A stretch of 64,000 nt of DNA from Lacihabitans sp. LS3-19 (GCF_024343575.1 NZ_RJUA01000112.1:62001-126000), one strand, 5' to 3'. Positions 9,036 to 17,909 are shown, counted from the stretch's first letter. Program-made: numbers and translations. The notes: generated by a model from the sequence alone, not told the origin.

Positions 9036-9734
9036 TCAGAATAAGAAAGTACCAGCAATTGCTCCTAAAACAGGCCCAACAACAGGTATCCAAGCGTAAG
9101 ACCAATCACTCGAACCTTTTCCCGCAATGGGCAATATAGCATGAGCAATACGAGGTGCTAAGTCTCTGGCAGGATTAATTGCGTAGCCAGTTGTACCGCC
9201 AAGTGCATTGCCAATAACCCAAACCAGCATACCGACCAAATATGGCGATAAACCTGAACCATCCGAAGCATAGATAGAGGAAACGCCTACAAACAAAACA
9301 AAAGCACCTGCAAACTCAGCAAAAAGATTTGATGGAGTATGGCGAATGGCTGGGCCAGTTGAAAATACTGCTAATTTGGCACCTTTATCTTCTGTGACCG
9401 ACCAATGTGGATAATAAAACAACCAAGTGCATAGTGCACCTAGGAATGCTCCGATCATTTGAGCCGTTATAAAAGGTAGAACATTAGACCAATTTCCTGA
9501 TTTTAATGCAAAAGCAATGGTAAGTGCAGGATTGAGATGGGCATCTTGACTACCGAATTTTTGAGACACAAAAACTCCCATCATAACCGCTAAACCCCAG
9601 GCAGTTGTGATAACAATCAATCCAGAATCATTACCCTTTGTGCCTTTCAGAAGCACGTTGGCTACGACACTTTCGCCCAAAAATATCAAAATAAAAGTAC
9701 CGAGCAATTCGCCAAGAAAAGGAGAAGGTTCCAT
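9036..9734 (-). CDS. MIP-family channel, glycerol facilitator type
   Basis: 232 residues with six predicted membrane helices and both half-helix motifs: NPA in DAHLNPALTIAFAL (about residue 68) and NPARD in GYAINPARDLAPRI (about 188). An aspartate after the second NPAR, and the GTTGYAINPARDLAPR context, are typical of aquaglyceroporins rather than strict water channels. It would pass glycerol or similar small polyols across the inner membrane. The DUF1080 gene follows in the same direction. There is no glycerol kinase nearby, so the solute is inferred from family features only. Confidence 0.87.
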   Translation of the reverse strand: MEPSPFLGELLGTFILIFLGESVVANVLLKGTKGNDSGLIVITTAWGLAVMMGVFVSQKFGSQDAHLNPALTIAFALKSGNWSNVLPFITAQMIGAFLGALCTWLFYYPHWSVTEDKGAKLAVFSTGPAIRHTPSNLFAEFAGAFVLFVGVSSIYASDGSGLSPYLVGMLVWVIGNALGGTTGYAINPARDLAPRIAHAILPIAGKGSSDWSYAWIPVVGPVLGAIAGTFLF

Positions 9735-9755
9735 AAATGAATAATAGTTTTAAGG

Positions 9756-9784
9756 TTGATTTTCAAAGCAATTTAGTAATTTTG
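9756..9784 (+). promoter_or_regulatory. Bacteroidota-type promoter for purB
   Basis: TTG (9756-9758), 18 bases, then TAATTTTG (9777-9784), placed 19 bases before the purB ATG at 9803. This supports the 9803 start over upstream in-frame starts, which fall in or ahead of the promoter. Confidence 0.75.
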
Positions 9785-9802
9785 CACCTTAATAAACAAA
9801 TT

Positions 9803-11149
9803 ATGTCTTTAAATTCTTTAAATGCTATTTCCCCCATCGACGGAAGGTACCGTCGTCAAGTTGAAGACTTCGCCAATTACTTTTCCGAATTTGGATTAAT
9901 CAAGTACAGAGTTAGGGTCGAAATAGAGTATTTCATTGCTTTGTGCGAAATGCCACTTCCCCAGCTGGAAGGCTTTAGCGAATCATTATTTCCAAGCTTA
10001 AGGGCTATCTATCAAAACTTTACTGAAGCTGACGCTCTATCAATCAAAGAGATTGAAAAAACAACCAACCACGATGTAAAGGCTGTAGAATATTTTATCA
10101 AAGACAAATTTGACAATCTAGGAATCGGTGCTCAGTCTGAATTCATCCATTTTGGATTGACTTCTCAGGATATTAATAATACTTCAATTCCATTGTCACT
10201 TAAAGAAGCCCACGAGGCGGTTTTATATCCAGCACTTCTTGATGTAGTTAAAAATATCAAAACTTTGGCTGACGATTGGGCAGATATTCCGATGTTGGCA
10301 AAAACTCACGGACAGCCTGCCTCTCCTACTCGATTAGGAAAAGAATTGCAGGTTTTTGTAGAAAGATTGATAAATCAAATCGGGCTTTTAGCGAGCATAC
10401 CTTATTCTGCCAAATTCGGAGGAGCTACTGGGAATTTTAATGCTCACCATGCAGCCTATCCGCAAATAAATTGGGTTGGTTTTGGAAATTTATTCGTGAA
10501 CGATATACTCGGCCTTACACGTAGCCAAACAACCACCCAAATAGAACACTATGATAATTTGGGAGCATATTGTGATAATCTGAAAAGAATCAACACGATT
10601 TTGATGGACTTTTCGAAAGACGTTTGGCAATATGTATCCATGAATTATTTCAAACAAAAAATAAAAGCTGGCGAAATAGGTTCATCTGCCATGCCACATA
10701 AAGTAAATCCGATAGATTTTGAAAATGCAGAAGGGAACTTAGGAATAGCCAATGCACTTTTTGAACATTTTTCTGCAAAATTACCCATCTCTAGGTTGCA
10801 AAGAGATTTAACAGATTCAACTGTTTTACGTAATTTGGGTATTCCATTATCGCATACTTTGATAGCCTTAAAATCACTTCTGAAAGGAATAGGAAAATTG
10901 GAATTAAACGAAAATGCGATAAAGGCTGATCTTGACGAAAACTGGGCTGTGGTGGCCGAAGCTATACAGACGATTTTACGAAGAGAAGGTTTTCCAAAAC
11001 CTTATGAGGCTTTGAAGGATTTAACACGTAAAAATGAAAAAATCACAGAAAAAGCCATCAAGGAATTCATAGAAACATTGGATGTTTCTGAAAAAACCAA
11101 ATACGAATTAAAGCAAATTTCACCATTTACTTATGTTGGGGTAAATTGA
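9803..11149 (+). CDS. purB: Adenylosuccinate lyase
   Basis: 448 residues from the ATG at 9803, which gives MSLNSLNAISPIDGRYRRQV, the expected N-terminus of the E. coli-type enzyme. The fumarase/aspartase superfamily signature is present as GEIGSSAMPHKVNPIDFENA (about residues 288-307) with the flexible catalytic serine, together with TSQDINNT and KTHGQPASPT carrying a catalytic histidine. It acts twice in purine synthesis, releasing fumarate from SAICAR and from adenylosuccinate. Monocistronic, with its own promoter and a bidirectional hairpin downstream. Confidence 0.95.
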   Translation: MSLNSLNAISPIDGRYRRQVEDFANYFSEFGLIKYRVRVEIEYFIALCEMPLPQLEGFSESLFPSLRAIYQNFTEADALSIKEIEKTTNHDVKAVEYFIKDKFDNLGIGAQSEFIHFGLTSQDINNTSIPLSLKEAHEAVLYPALLDVVKNIKTLADDWADIPMLAKTHGQPASPTRLGKELQVFVERLINQIGLLASIPYSAKFGGATGNFNAHHAAYPQINWVGFGNLFVNDILGLTRSQTTTQIEHYDNLGAYCDNLKRINTILMDFSKDVWQYVSMNYFKQKIKAGEIGSSAMPHKVNPIDFENAEGNLGIANALFEHFSAKLPISRLQRDLTDSTVLRNLGIPLSHTLIALKSLLKGIGKLELNENAIKADLDENWAVVAEAIQTILRREGFPKPYEALKDLTRKNEKITEKAIKEFIETLDVSEKTKYELKQISPFTYVGVN

Positions 11150-11178
11150 AGGTTTTGACTATTAACTATTAAATTAAA

Positions 11179-11214
11179 AAACTAAGCCAATAAATTATTA
11201 AATTGGCCTAGTTT
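11179..11214. terminator. Bidirectional hairpin between purB and the convergent gene
   Basis: A 13-base stem (AAACTAAGCCAAT with ATTGGCCTAGTTT, one mismatch) lies between two converging genes. The T-run is better on the minus-strand side. Confidence 0.65.
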
Positions 11215-11224
11215 AATGTTTATA

Positions 11225-11881
11225 CTATAGAATTAAATATGAAAGTCCAAAATTCACTCCCGATAAATAAAATTTTTGATCTAATTGATTAAATCCGCTT
11301 GAGGTTTTTGTTATTGGAATATTATTCATAACACTAATTTCAAAATCTCCCAACTCATATTTTAAACCATAATTAAAATTTATTGCAATTTTTTGAGCTT
11401 TAGTATTTATTTCTTGAATTTTATCAGGAAACCCTTCTAAGTAAATACTGTTAAATCTAATTTTTGAATGAAAATCTCCTTTCAAATTGTAAACCTTAAA
11501 ATAAGAAGTGCTATTTATCATAAAATTAATTGAAGATCCAGCAATAAAATTCAAATTTTTAATTATTTGAAAATTTCTAATTCCTCGGAGATTAATATAA
11601 TTCGCCTTTGAATAAAAATCATTATTCATTTCAATAGAGCCTGTATTCAAATTCTGATTGATATAATTTACAGAAATTGAATTCTTTTTAAAATTTTTAG
11701 AAATTCCAATAAAAAAACCCTTATTGCTATTTTTTTGATTAATAGTGTTTCTAAAATTATAAAAATTTTCTGTTACCCTAGATGTACCAAAAACATACCC
11801 AGAATTTAATGAAATGGTTTTATTTTGTCCTTTGACAGAAAAAAAGCCCAAAAACATAAATATCAGTATTTTATTTCTCAT
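11225..11881 (-). CDS. Putative outer-membrane beta-barrel protein of an AT-rich island
   Basis: 218 residues, no family recognised. A signal peptide (about 1-18, MRNKILIFMFLGFFSVKG) is followed by regularly alternating strands such as KSISLNSGY-like repeats, YINLRGIRNFQII, LNFIAGSSINFMI and a final VNFGLSYLIL, the pattern of a small porin-like barrel. It is rich in Asn, Ile, Lys and Phe, and the DNA is visibly more AT-rich than neighbouring genes, suggesting transfer or relaxed selection. It follows the lipoprotein gene by 18 bases and is probably co-expressed with it. Confidence 0.55.
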   Translation of the reverse strand: MRNKILIFMFLGFFSVKGQNKTISLNSGYVFGTSRVTENFYNFRNTINQKNSNKGFFIGISKNFKKNSISVNYINQNLNTGSIEMNNDFYSKANYINLRGIRNFQIIKNLNFIAGSSINFMINSTSYFKVYNLKGDFHSKIRFNSIYLEGFPDKIQEINTKAQKIAINFNYGLKYELGDFEISVMNNIPITKTSSGFNQLDQKFYLSGVNFGLSYLIL

Positions 11882-11899
11882 TTTTCATATAAATTTAAA

Positions 11900-13054
11900 T
11901 CAATACCAAACTAAGTGACCATCTAATTGAGGAGTATAATAATAACCATTCCCAGTTTGAAATTCAACGTAAGTATTAGGAATTTCATTCTCAGTAAAAA
12001 ATACATTCCATGGAGGATAAAGAGTTTTAGAATCATATAATTCATAACCATATTCTGAAACGGAAGTATATGGATTAATAGTTTCACCTATATAACTTCC
12101 ATTGAAATATAAACTCGCAGTATAATTCACAATTATGGTATTATTACTTTGCATTCCAACCCAAAGACCGAAAATTTTCCTATCAACACCTGCTGCAGTT
12201 ATACAATCGTATTGAACTCCAAATAAATTTTGCCCATTTCCATTTTGAGAATTTGTAGCATAAACTAATCTATTGCCATAAACAGATACAGTTCCTCTTC
12301 TGTTTCCTGAATTATTATAACCAGTATTACCTAAAGTATAGGAACTTATTCTACCCTTTTTTAGATTTTTATTTCCATTAGTGTTGTAATTATAAACTAC
12401 TAATTCTAAATTTTTTAATCCATCCCTAATTTTCTTTATTTTCTCTAAATTACCATCTAAAATAATATATTGATTATTGGGCTCGATTAAATAAATCATT
12501 TTTCCGATATAAAAATAATTTTTTGAATCGTCTGTAAATAAATAATCAAATGGATTATTCAAAGAATTGAAAATAATTTCGTTGTTTTCAATTCTTAAGA
12601 GTTTAGGGTTTTTATCAACAATTGATAATACTTCATCCAAATTTTTACAATTGTCTAAACTTTTTATAAGAATTTCTCTAGAATTATTTTTTTGGGTGAA
12701 ATGTAAACCAAAATTCTTTTTAATGATTTTTTTGTTTAAACTATCATTTGAAAATTTCAAAAAAACATCATGAGATTTAAAGTGGAAAATTCCATCTTCT
12801 ATTTCAATATCTTCTTTTTGATTTTTATCAATCAAGTTTTCCTTAATTATTTCATTTTTTTTAGATGAATTGATTCTAGAACTTGACAATATACTATTAT
12901 TATCATTTTGCTTTTCAATCACTTCAGGTTTGGAACAACTAATAAAAAAGGAAAAAATTAAAAAAATTAAAAATGATTTAAAATTCAAAACAAATTGGGG
13001 GGGGGGGGGGATTGTTTTCTCATTATTATTATATTTTAGATTTAGAAATATCAA
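11900..13054 (-). CDS. Putative lipoprotein with a C14 tract at its start (possible phase-variable gene)
   Basis: 384-codon open frame, no recognised family. A lipoprotein signal NFKSFLIFLIFSFFISC with lipobox Cys at about residue 41 is followed by an Asn/Lys-rich domain ending DGHLVWY. The frame is open back to a TTG at 13054, but this TTG overlaps a -7 box (TATGTTTG, 13059-13052), so transcription should begin downstream of it. The first ATG then is 13023, which reads MRKQSPPPPNLF and stops, because the following run of 14 C puts it out of frame. A run of 15 or 12 C would join this ATG to the lipoprotein. As sequenced, the gene may be in an off state, or may start at an internal TTG. Confidence 0.6.
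   Translation of the reverse strand: MIFLNLKYNNNEKTIPPPPQFVLNFKSFLIFLIFSFFISCSKPEVIEKQNDNNSILSSSRINSSKKNEIIKENLIDKNQKEDIEIEDGIFHFKSHDVFLKFSNDSLNKKIIKKNFGLHFTQKNNSREILIKSLDNCKNLDEVLSIVDKNPKLLRIENNEIIFNSLNNPFDYLFTDDSKNYFYIGKMIYLIEPNNQYIILDGNLEKIKKIRDGLKNLELVVYNYNTNGNKNLKKGRISSYTLGNTGYNNSGNRRGTVSVYGNRLVYATNSQNGNGQNLFGVQYDCITAAGVDRKIFGLWVGMQSNNTIIVNYTASLYFNGSYIGETINPYTSVSEYGYELYDSKTLYPPWNVFFTENEIPNTYVEFQTGNGYYYTPQLDGHLVWY
12997..13010. repeat. Homopolymer of 14 G (C on the coding strand)
   Basis: Fourteen consecutive G on the plus strand in a region otherwise very rich in A and T. It lies between the likely start codon (13023) and the lipoprotein signal sequence of the gene above. Homopolymer length may also be uncertain because of sequencing error. 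Confidence 0.95.
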
Positions 13055-13059
13055 ACATA
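13052..13059 (-). promoter_or_regulatory. -7 box of the homopolymer-controlled lipoprotein gene
   Basis: TATGTTTG on the minus strand fits TAnnTTTG and lies 29 bases before the ATG at 13023. Its position rules against translation from the TTG at 13054. Confidence 0.5.
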
Positions 13060-13159
13060 CAAAATCTAGGAGAATTAGTGAAATTAATTAATAAAAAATT
13101 ATTAAACGGGTATAATTACATTTTCATTGGTTCTATAAAAACAAATTTAATGTAAGAAC

Positions 13160-14044
13160 TTAAATCCCAGCAGTTTCTACTTCAGGAGAAATCTTTTTAA
13201 CTAAACCCTGCAATACTTTTCCTGGTCCACATTCTACAAATTTTGTGGCTCCATCAGCTACCATGTGCTGCACACTTTGTGTCCAACGAACTGGAGCTGT
13301 CAACTGATGAATCAAATTCATTTTGATATGTTCAACATCAGTAAATGGCTTGGCACTTACGTTTTGGTATATAGGGCAAATAGGAGTTTTAAACTCTGTA
13401 TTTTTTATTGCTTCCGCTAATTCTTCACGTGCTGGCTCCATCAAAGGTGAATGAAACGCTCCACCAACCTGAAGCACCAAAGCACGTTTAGCACCAGCTT
13501 CTTTCATCTTTTCACATGCAATATTTATTCCTTCTATACTTCCCGAAATCACCAATTGACCAGGACAGTTATAATTTGCAGCAACGACTACTTCTTTTGT
13601 TTCTGCATGCACTGCAGCACAAACTTCTTCCACTTTTTCATCAGAAAGATTCAAAACAGCAGCCATTGTTGAAGGGTTTAATTCACAAGCTTTTTGCATA
13701 GCATCGGCTCTTTTGGCAACTAACCTTAATCCATCCTCAAAACTCAAAGCTCCAGCAGCAACCAATGCCGAAAACTCACCCAAAGAATGACCCGCTACCA
13801 TACCAGGTTTGAAATCTTCGATAGTTGTGGCTAAAATAACCGAGTGCAAAAACACTGCTGGCTGTGTTACATTGGTTTGCTTGAGTTCTTCATCGGTACC
13901 TTCAAACATTATTTTGGTAATATCAAATCCTAAAACCTCATTGGCTTTATCAAAAAGGGCCTTAGCCTTTTCGTTGGTTTCATAAAGCTCTTTTCCCATG
14001 CCACTAAACTGTGCACCTTGTCCCGGAAATACGTATGCTGTCAT
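13160..14044 (-). CDS. fabD: Malonyl-CoA:ACP transacylase
   Basis: 294 residues, the usual FabD length. It begins MTAYVFPGQGAQFSGMGKEL and contains the nucleophile elbow GHSLGEFSALVAAG with catalytic Ser87. The catalytic histidine lies in GGAFHSPLMEPA and the C-terminal ECGPGKVLQGLVKKI segment is present. It loads malonyl groups from CoA to acyl carrier protein for fatty-acid elongation. No other fab genes are adjacent. A -7 box (TAATTTTG) lies 26 bases upstream, so it is transcribed on its own. Confidence 0.95.
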   Translation of the reverse strand: MTAYVFPGQGAQFSGMGKELYETNEKAKALFDKANEVLGFDITKIMFEGTDEELKQTNVTQPAVFLHSVILATTIEDFKPGMVAGHSLGEFSALVAAGALSFEDGLRLVAKRADAMQKACELNPSTMAAVLNLSDEKVEEVCAAVHAETKEVVVAANYNCPGQLVISGSIEGINIACEKMKEAGAKRALVLQVGGAFHSPLMEPAREELAEAIKNTEFKTPICPIYQNVSAKPFTDVEHIKMNLIHQLTAPVRWTQSVQHMVADGATKFVECGPGKVLQGLVKKISPEVETAGI

Positions 14045-14069
14045 CTTATCAGAGGTTTTGTTTATGGTG

Positions 14070-14077
14070 CAAAATTA
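14070..14077 (-). promoter_or_regulatory. -7 box for fabD
   Basis: TAATTTTG (followed by C) on the minus strand, 26 bases before the fabD ATG; no clear -33 box. Confidence 0.5.
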
Positions 14078-14093
14078 ATTAAAAAGTTTGTAT

Positions 14094-14121
14094 GTTGGTA
14101 AGTTGGCAAGTTGGTAAGTTA
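14094..14121. repeat. Tandem 8-base repeat upstream of fabD
   Basis: Three full copies of GTTGG(T/C)AA plus a partial fourth (GTTAGAA-like). The rest of the 345-base gap between fabD and ilvC holds two hairpins near ilvC and no gene. Confidence 0.7.
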
Positions 14122-14310
14122 GAATTTGGTATGAGGGAGAGATAAAATTGCGGCAATATCAAAAAAAATCTTGTAACAAGCTTTTACACGCTTTCGTTTG
14201 TTTCCTCACAAATGAAAAGTTATTTTTCGACCCTTCGGTTAATACCATTATAAACGAACCTTATTTAACTCCCCCTTCGTTTGTGTTCCAACAATCAAAT
14301 AGGCGAATAT

Positions 14311-14345
14311 AAAACCAAAAATCCTCGAATCGCTTCGAGGATTTT
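14311..14345 (-). terminator. Terminator of the ilvDBNC operon
   Basis: A 13-base perfect stem (AAAAATCCTCGAA/TTCGAGGATTTTT) with loop of 4 lies 45 bases after the ilvC stop and is followed by T-rich sequence on the minus strand. A second hairpin, AATGTTTGTG/CACAAACATT (14356-14379), lies between it and the stop codon. Confidence 0.85.
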
Positions 14346-14389
14346 TGAATATTTGAAATGTTTGTGGGGACACAAACATTGGAGAGTTC

Positions 14390-15433
14390 TTAGTTATTTT
14401 CTGGTCTAAGGCTTCTAACAGTCTTACCAGCTCTCCACATTTCTGAGTCACGAAGTTCTGCCAATTCAACTTCCAATTTCTCACGGTAATCTGGTTGAGA
14501 ATTACGCTCGATAGAAATAGAAGCTTCGTTTTGAGTAACTACAGAGTTATACAATTTCTCAAAAACAGGCTTAGTTGCATCACGGAAAGGCTTCCACCAG
14601 TCCAAAGCACCTCTTTGAGCAGTAGTAGAACAGTTGGCATACATCCAGTCCATTCCATTTTCAGCTACCAATGGCATTAACGATTGTGTCAATTCTTCAA
14701 CTGTTTCGTTGAAAGCCTCTGATGGTGAGTGACCATTTGCACGCAATACTTCGTATTGAGCAGCAAAAATTCCTTGGATAGCTCCCATCAAGGTTCCTCT
14801 CTCACCTGTAAGGTCAGAAGATACTTCTTTGTAGAAATCTGTTTCGAACAAATATCCTGATCCTACACCGATAGCCATTGCGATACATTTCTCACGAGCT
14901 TTTCCAGTGGCATCTTGGTAAACTGCAAAAGATGAGTTTAAACCTTTACCTTCTACGAACAAACGACGAAGTGAAGTACCTGAACCTTTTGGAGCAGCCA
15001 AAAATACATCAACATCAGCAGGAGGCACAATGCCCGTTTTTTCTTTGTAAGTAATACCAAATCCATGAGAAAAATACAATGATTTTCCAGGTGTAAGGTA
15101 TTTTTTTACAGTTGGCCAAAGCTCGATTTGAGCGGCATCTGAAAGCAAATAACAAATGATTGTTCCTTTTTCAAGAGCTTCTTCGATTTCGAAAAGTGTT
15201 TCGCCTGGTACAAAACCGTCAGCAACTGCTTTGTCGTAAGTTTTGCCTTTACGTTGTCCTACTATAACTGGAAGACCATTGTCACGCATGTTCAAAGCTT
15301 GACCAGGACCTTGTACACCATATCCAATCACTGCGATAACCTCGTTACTTAATACTTCTCTTGCTTTTTCAAGGGGAAATTCTTCTCTTGTTACTACTTC
15401 CTCCTCAACACCACCAAAATTTAACTTTGCCAT
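14390..15433 (-). CDS. ilvC: Ketol-acid reductoisomerase
   Basis: 347 residues. The N-terminal NAD(P)-binding fold shows VIAVIGYGVQGPGQALNMRD (about 33-52) and the knotted C-terminal domain shows DLTGERGTLMGAIQGIFAAQ and EELTQSLMPL with Mg2+-binding acidic residues. It isomerises and reduces 2-acetolactate or 2-aceto-2-hydroxybutyrate in Val/Leu/Ile synthesis. It is the last gene of ilvD-ilvB-ilvN-ilvC and ends at a strong terminator. A 13-base palindrome lies 28 bases before its start and recurs before ilvN. Confidence 0.96.
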   Translation of the reverse strand: MAKLNFGGVEEEVVTREEFPLEKAREVLSNEVIAVIGYGVQGPGQALNMRDNGLPVIVGQRKGKTYDKAVADGFVPGETLFEIEEALEKGTIICYLLSDAAQIELWPTVKKYLTPGKSLYFSHGFGITYKEKTGIVPPADVDVFLAAPKGSGTSLRRLFVEGKGLNSSFAVYQDATGKAREKCIAMAIGVGSGYLFETDFYKEVSSDLTGERGTLMGAIQGIFAAQYEVLRANGHSPSEAFNETVEELTQSLMPLVAENGMDWMYANCSTTAQRGALDWWKPFRDATKPVFEKLYNSVVTQNEASISIERNSQPDYREKLEVELAELRDSEMWRAGKTVRSLRPENN

Positions 15434-15460
15434 TTATATACTATTTTGTTTTAGAAAATC

Positions 15461-15473
15461 GAACAATATGTTC
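15461..15473. repeat. Palindrome GAACAATATGTTC upstream of ilvC (copy 1 of 2)
   Basis: Perfect 5-3-5 palindrome 28 bases before the ilvC start. The 12-base core AACAATATGTTC recurs at 16109-16120, 30 bases before the preferred ilvN start. Confidence 0.7.
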
Positions 15474-15542
15474 TACGTTATATATATTAAAAACCTCAAA
15501 AACGCTGCAAATTTCCGAATAATTTCGGCGAAATTCAAATTA

Positions 15543-16079
15543 TCAAAGATAATATTCCCACTCTTGCTCTTCAGGTAGATATTCTACTAAGCCTTGTGTA
15601 GTTTTACCTACGGCTACTCTTCCTGATCTTACAAATTCTATAATTCCATGTGGTTTAAGGTATTTGAAAAACTCAAAAATTTCTTCTTCAATACCTGTCT
15701 TTTCGATTATAACATAATCCAATCCCCAATATACTACCCATGCTTTATGGATTCTATTGATAGTTTCTATATCTAATGGTTTTCCACCTAATGGTGTAGA
15801 AACTTTAAATAGAGCGATTTCGTTGTAAACTATTTCGTCGTTTAAATATCCAAACACTGCCAATACTTCAACTATTTTCCTTATTTGTCGAACGAGTTTC
15901 TCTACCTCCTCACGTTTTTCGTGTTTGATAACAATCGTAAACCTAGACACGCCTTTTCTAACTGTTTCAGAAACAGTCAGACTGTCTATATTTATCCTTC
16001 TTCTGGTAAAAATAACCGTGATTTTATTTAGTAAGCCTATTGAGTTTTCTGTAAAAACACAAATTGTATATTGCTTCAT
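15543..16079 (-). CDS. ilvN: Acetolactate synthase small (regulatory) subunit
   Basis: 178 residues from the ATG at 16079 (MKQYTICVFTENSIGLLNKI); an upstream in-frame ATG at 16109 overlaps the repeated palindrome and adds residues not usual in the family. The N-terminal ACT domain (about 3-80) contains the effector-binding segment ENSIGLLNKITVIFTRRRIN, followed by the C-terminal ALS_ss_C domain. It binds the large subunit and confers valine feedback control. It lies between ilvB and ilvC. Could equally be named ilvH. Confidence 0.92.
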   Translation of the reverse strand: MKQYTICVFTENSIGLLNKITVIFTRRRINIDSLTVSETVRKGVSRFTIVIKHEKREEVEKLVRQIRKIVEVLAVFGYLNDEIVYNEIALFKVSTPLGGKPLDIETINRIHKAWVVYWGLDYVIIEKTGIEEEIFEFFKYLKPHGIIEFVRSGRVAVGKTTQGLVEYLPEEQEWEYYL

Positions 16080-16108
16080 AAACCGAGTCTTTTTGATATT
16101 TTTAAGCA

Positions 16109-16120
16109 AACAATATGTTC
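16109..16120. repeat. AACAATATGTTC upstream of ilvN (copy 2 of 2)
   Basis: Identical 12-base core to the palindrome before ilvC at 15462-15473 and at nearly the same distance from the start codon. Confidence 0.7.
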
Positions 16121-16169
16121 AATTGAGAGCTATTATTTTATTATATTTTTCGAAAATAAAAATTTTGTA

Positions 16170-17909
16170 TTACTCCAATCTGATCTCGCTCACACTTCTG
16201 CCAGCGGGAACCATCGGAAATACATTCTCTTCTTTTTCAACCACAACTTCTAAAACATACCCGCCGTCATGATTCAACATTTTATCGATAGCATCACTTA
16301 AACCCTCTCTTTCTTCGATTTTTGCACCGTCCAAACCAAAACCTTTGGCTATCATAATAAAATCTGGATTTTGTAGTTCTACGAAAGAATATCTTTTTTC
16401 AAAAAACAATTGCTGCCATTGACGAACCATCCCCAAATAATTATTATTCAAAATAATAAGTTTTACAGGCAATTTGCTTTGAGCAATGGTACCCAATTCT
16501 TGAATAGTCATTTGGAAACAGCCATCACCAATGAATGCGATAACATCACGGTCTGGTGCTCCCATTTTTGCTCCCAAAGCGGCTGGAATAGCAAAACCCA
16601 TGGTACCTAATCCTCCAGAGGCTATGTAAGAATTATGTCTTTTAAACTCAAAATACCTAGCCGTAACCATCTGATGTTGACCAACATCCACTACTACACA
16701 GGCTTCTCCTTTGGTTTTATCCGAGACCATTTTCACCACTTCAGCCATTTTGATTTTACCTTCTTCTCTAAAATCTCTATCAGAAACTTTTGCTTTTTCT
16801 TCAGGCTCTAGTTTCCTGAATTCATTCTTCCATGCCGTAAAATCTTTCTTTTTTACTAAAGGCATTAATAGCTTCAACGTTTCTTTTACGTCTCCCACTA
16901 CCGGCCCTTCTGCTTTTTTGATTTTATCAATTTCAGCAGGGTCAATTTCAATATGTACAATTGTAGCTTGTTTGGCAAAAAGCTTTGCGTCACCGGTCAC
17001 TCTATCATCAAAACGCATACCGATAGCTATCAATACATCACATTGGTCAGTCATTACATTAGGAGCATACATACCGTGCATACCCAACCAACCCATGTAG
17101 TTTGGATGATCTATCGAAATTCCTGAAATACCCAAAAGCGTACTCGCACACGGAATATCCGTTTTTTCAACAAAAGCTTGAAATTCCTCCATTGCTTCTG
17201 AAATAATAACGCCATGACCAAAAAGTATATAAGGTCTTTTGGCCTTATTGATCATTTCTGCTGCTTTTTCTACCTGATCTATTTTCGGAACTCTCCTTGG
17301 ATGATATCCAGGAAGACCTTCTATTTTCTTATATTCAAAAGGTTTGGTCAGACTTTTTACTTGGGCATCTTTTGTAATATCTATAAGTACTGGCCCTGGC
17401 TTTCCTGCTTTTGCAATATAAAATGCCTTGGCCAAAATCATTGGAATTTCGTCAGGATCTGTAATTTGATAATTCCATTTGCATATAGGCGTGGTTATAC
17501 CAATTACGTCTGTCTCTTGGAAAGCATCCGTTCCCAAAAGGTTTGAAGCAACTTGACCTGTGATAGCCACCATCGGTGTACAATCTATTATCGCATCGGC
17601 TATACCAGTAACCAAATTGGTGGCTCCAGGTCCTGATGTAGCCATACAAACACCAACTCTTCCACTTGAGCGAGCATAGCCTTCTGCTGCATGTGAGGCA
17701 CCCTGTTCGTGACGAACCAAAATATGATTTATTCTATCAGTATAATCATAGAGGGCATCATAAATAGGCATAATGGCACCACCAGGATAACCAAAGATGG
17801 TATCTACGTTTTCAGCAACAAAGCACTCCATCAAGGCCTGTCCACCTGACAAAAACTTCACCTCTTCGATTTTGATTTCCTCTTCCATGAAAGCGATTTC
17901 TTTACTCAT
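16170..17909 (-). CDS. ilvB: Acetolactate synthase large (catalytic) subunit
   Basis: 579 residues from the ATG at 17909 (MSKEIAFMEEEIKI); the frame extends to 17969, but that would overlap the end of ilvD and adds no recognisable sequence. The TPP-enzyme layout is complete: N-terminal domain with FGYPGGAIMPIYD and its catalytic Glu in VRHEQGASHAAEGYAR, central FAD-linked domain, and C-terminal TPP-binding GDGCFQMTIQELGT...NNNYLG. It condenses pyruvate with pyruvate or 2-oxobutyrate. It follows ilvD by 41 bases and is followed by ilvN. Confidence 0.96.
   Translation of the reverse strand: MSKEIAFMEEEIKIEEVKFLSGGQALMECFVAENVDTIFGYPGGAIMPIYDALYDYTDRINHILVRHEQGASHAAEGYARSSGRVGVCMATSGPGATNLVTGIADAIIDCTPMVAITGQVASNLLGTDAFQETDVIGITTPICKWNYQITDPDEIPMILAKAFYIAKAGKPGPVLIDITKDAQVKSLTKPFEYKKIEGLPGYHPRRVPKIDQVEKAAEMINKAKRPYILFGHGVIISEAMEEFQAFVEKTDIPCASTLLGISGISIDHPNYMGWLGMHGMYAPNVMTDQCDVLIAIGMRFDDRVTGDAKLFAKQATIVHIEIDPAEIDKIKKAEGPVVGDVKETLKLLMPLVKKKDFTAWKNEFRKLEPEEKAKVSDRDFREEGKIKMAEVVKMVSDKTKGEACVVVDVGQHQMVTARYFEFKRHNSYIASGGLGTMGFAIPAALGAKMGAPDRDVIAFIGDGCFQMTIQELGTIAQSKLPVKLIILNNNYLGMVRQWQQLFFEKRYSFVELQNPDFIMIAKGFGLDGAKIEEREGLSDAIDKMLNHDGGYVLEVVVEKEENVFPMVPAGRSVSEIRLE

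Noticed and set aside
9737-9802. Upstream in-frame start of purB at 9737
   Set aside because: It would place the start ahead of the promoter at 9756-9784 and add 22 residues not found in the family.
14248-14484. A 78-codon minus-strand ORF overlapping the end of ilvC
   Set aside because: It overlaps ilvC and its terminator in another frame, has no recognisable domain and is interrupted by two hairpins; treated as chance.
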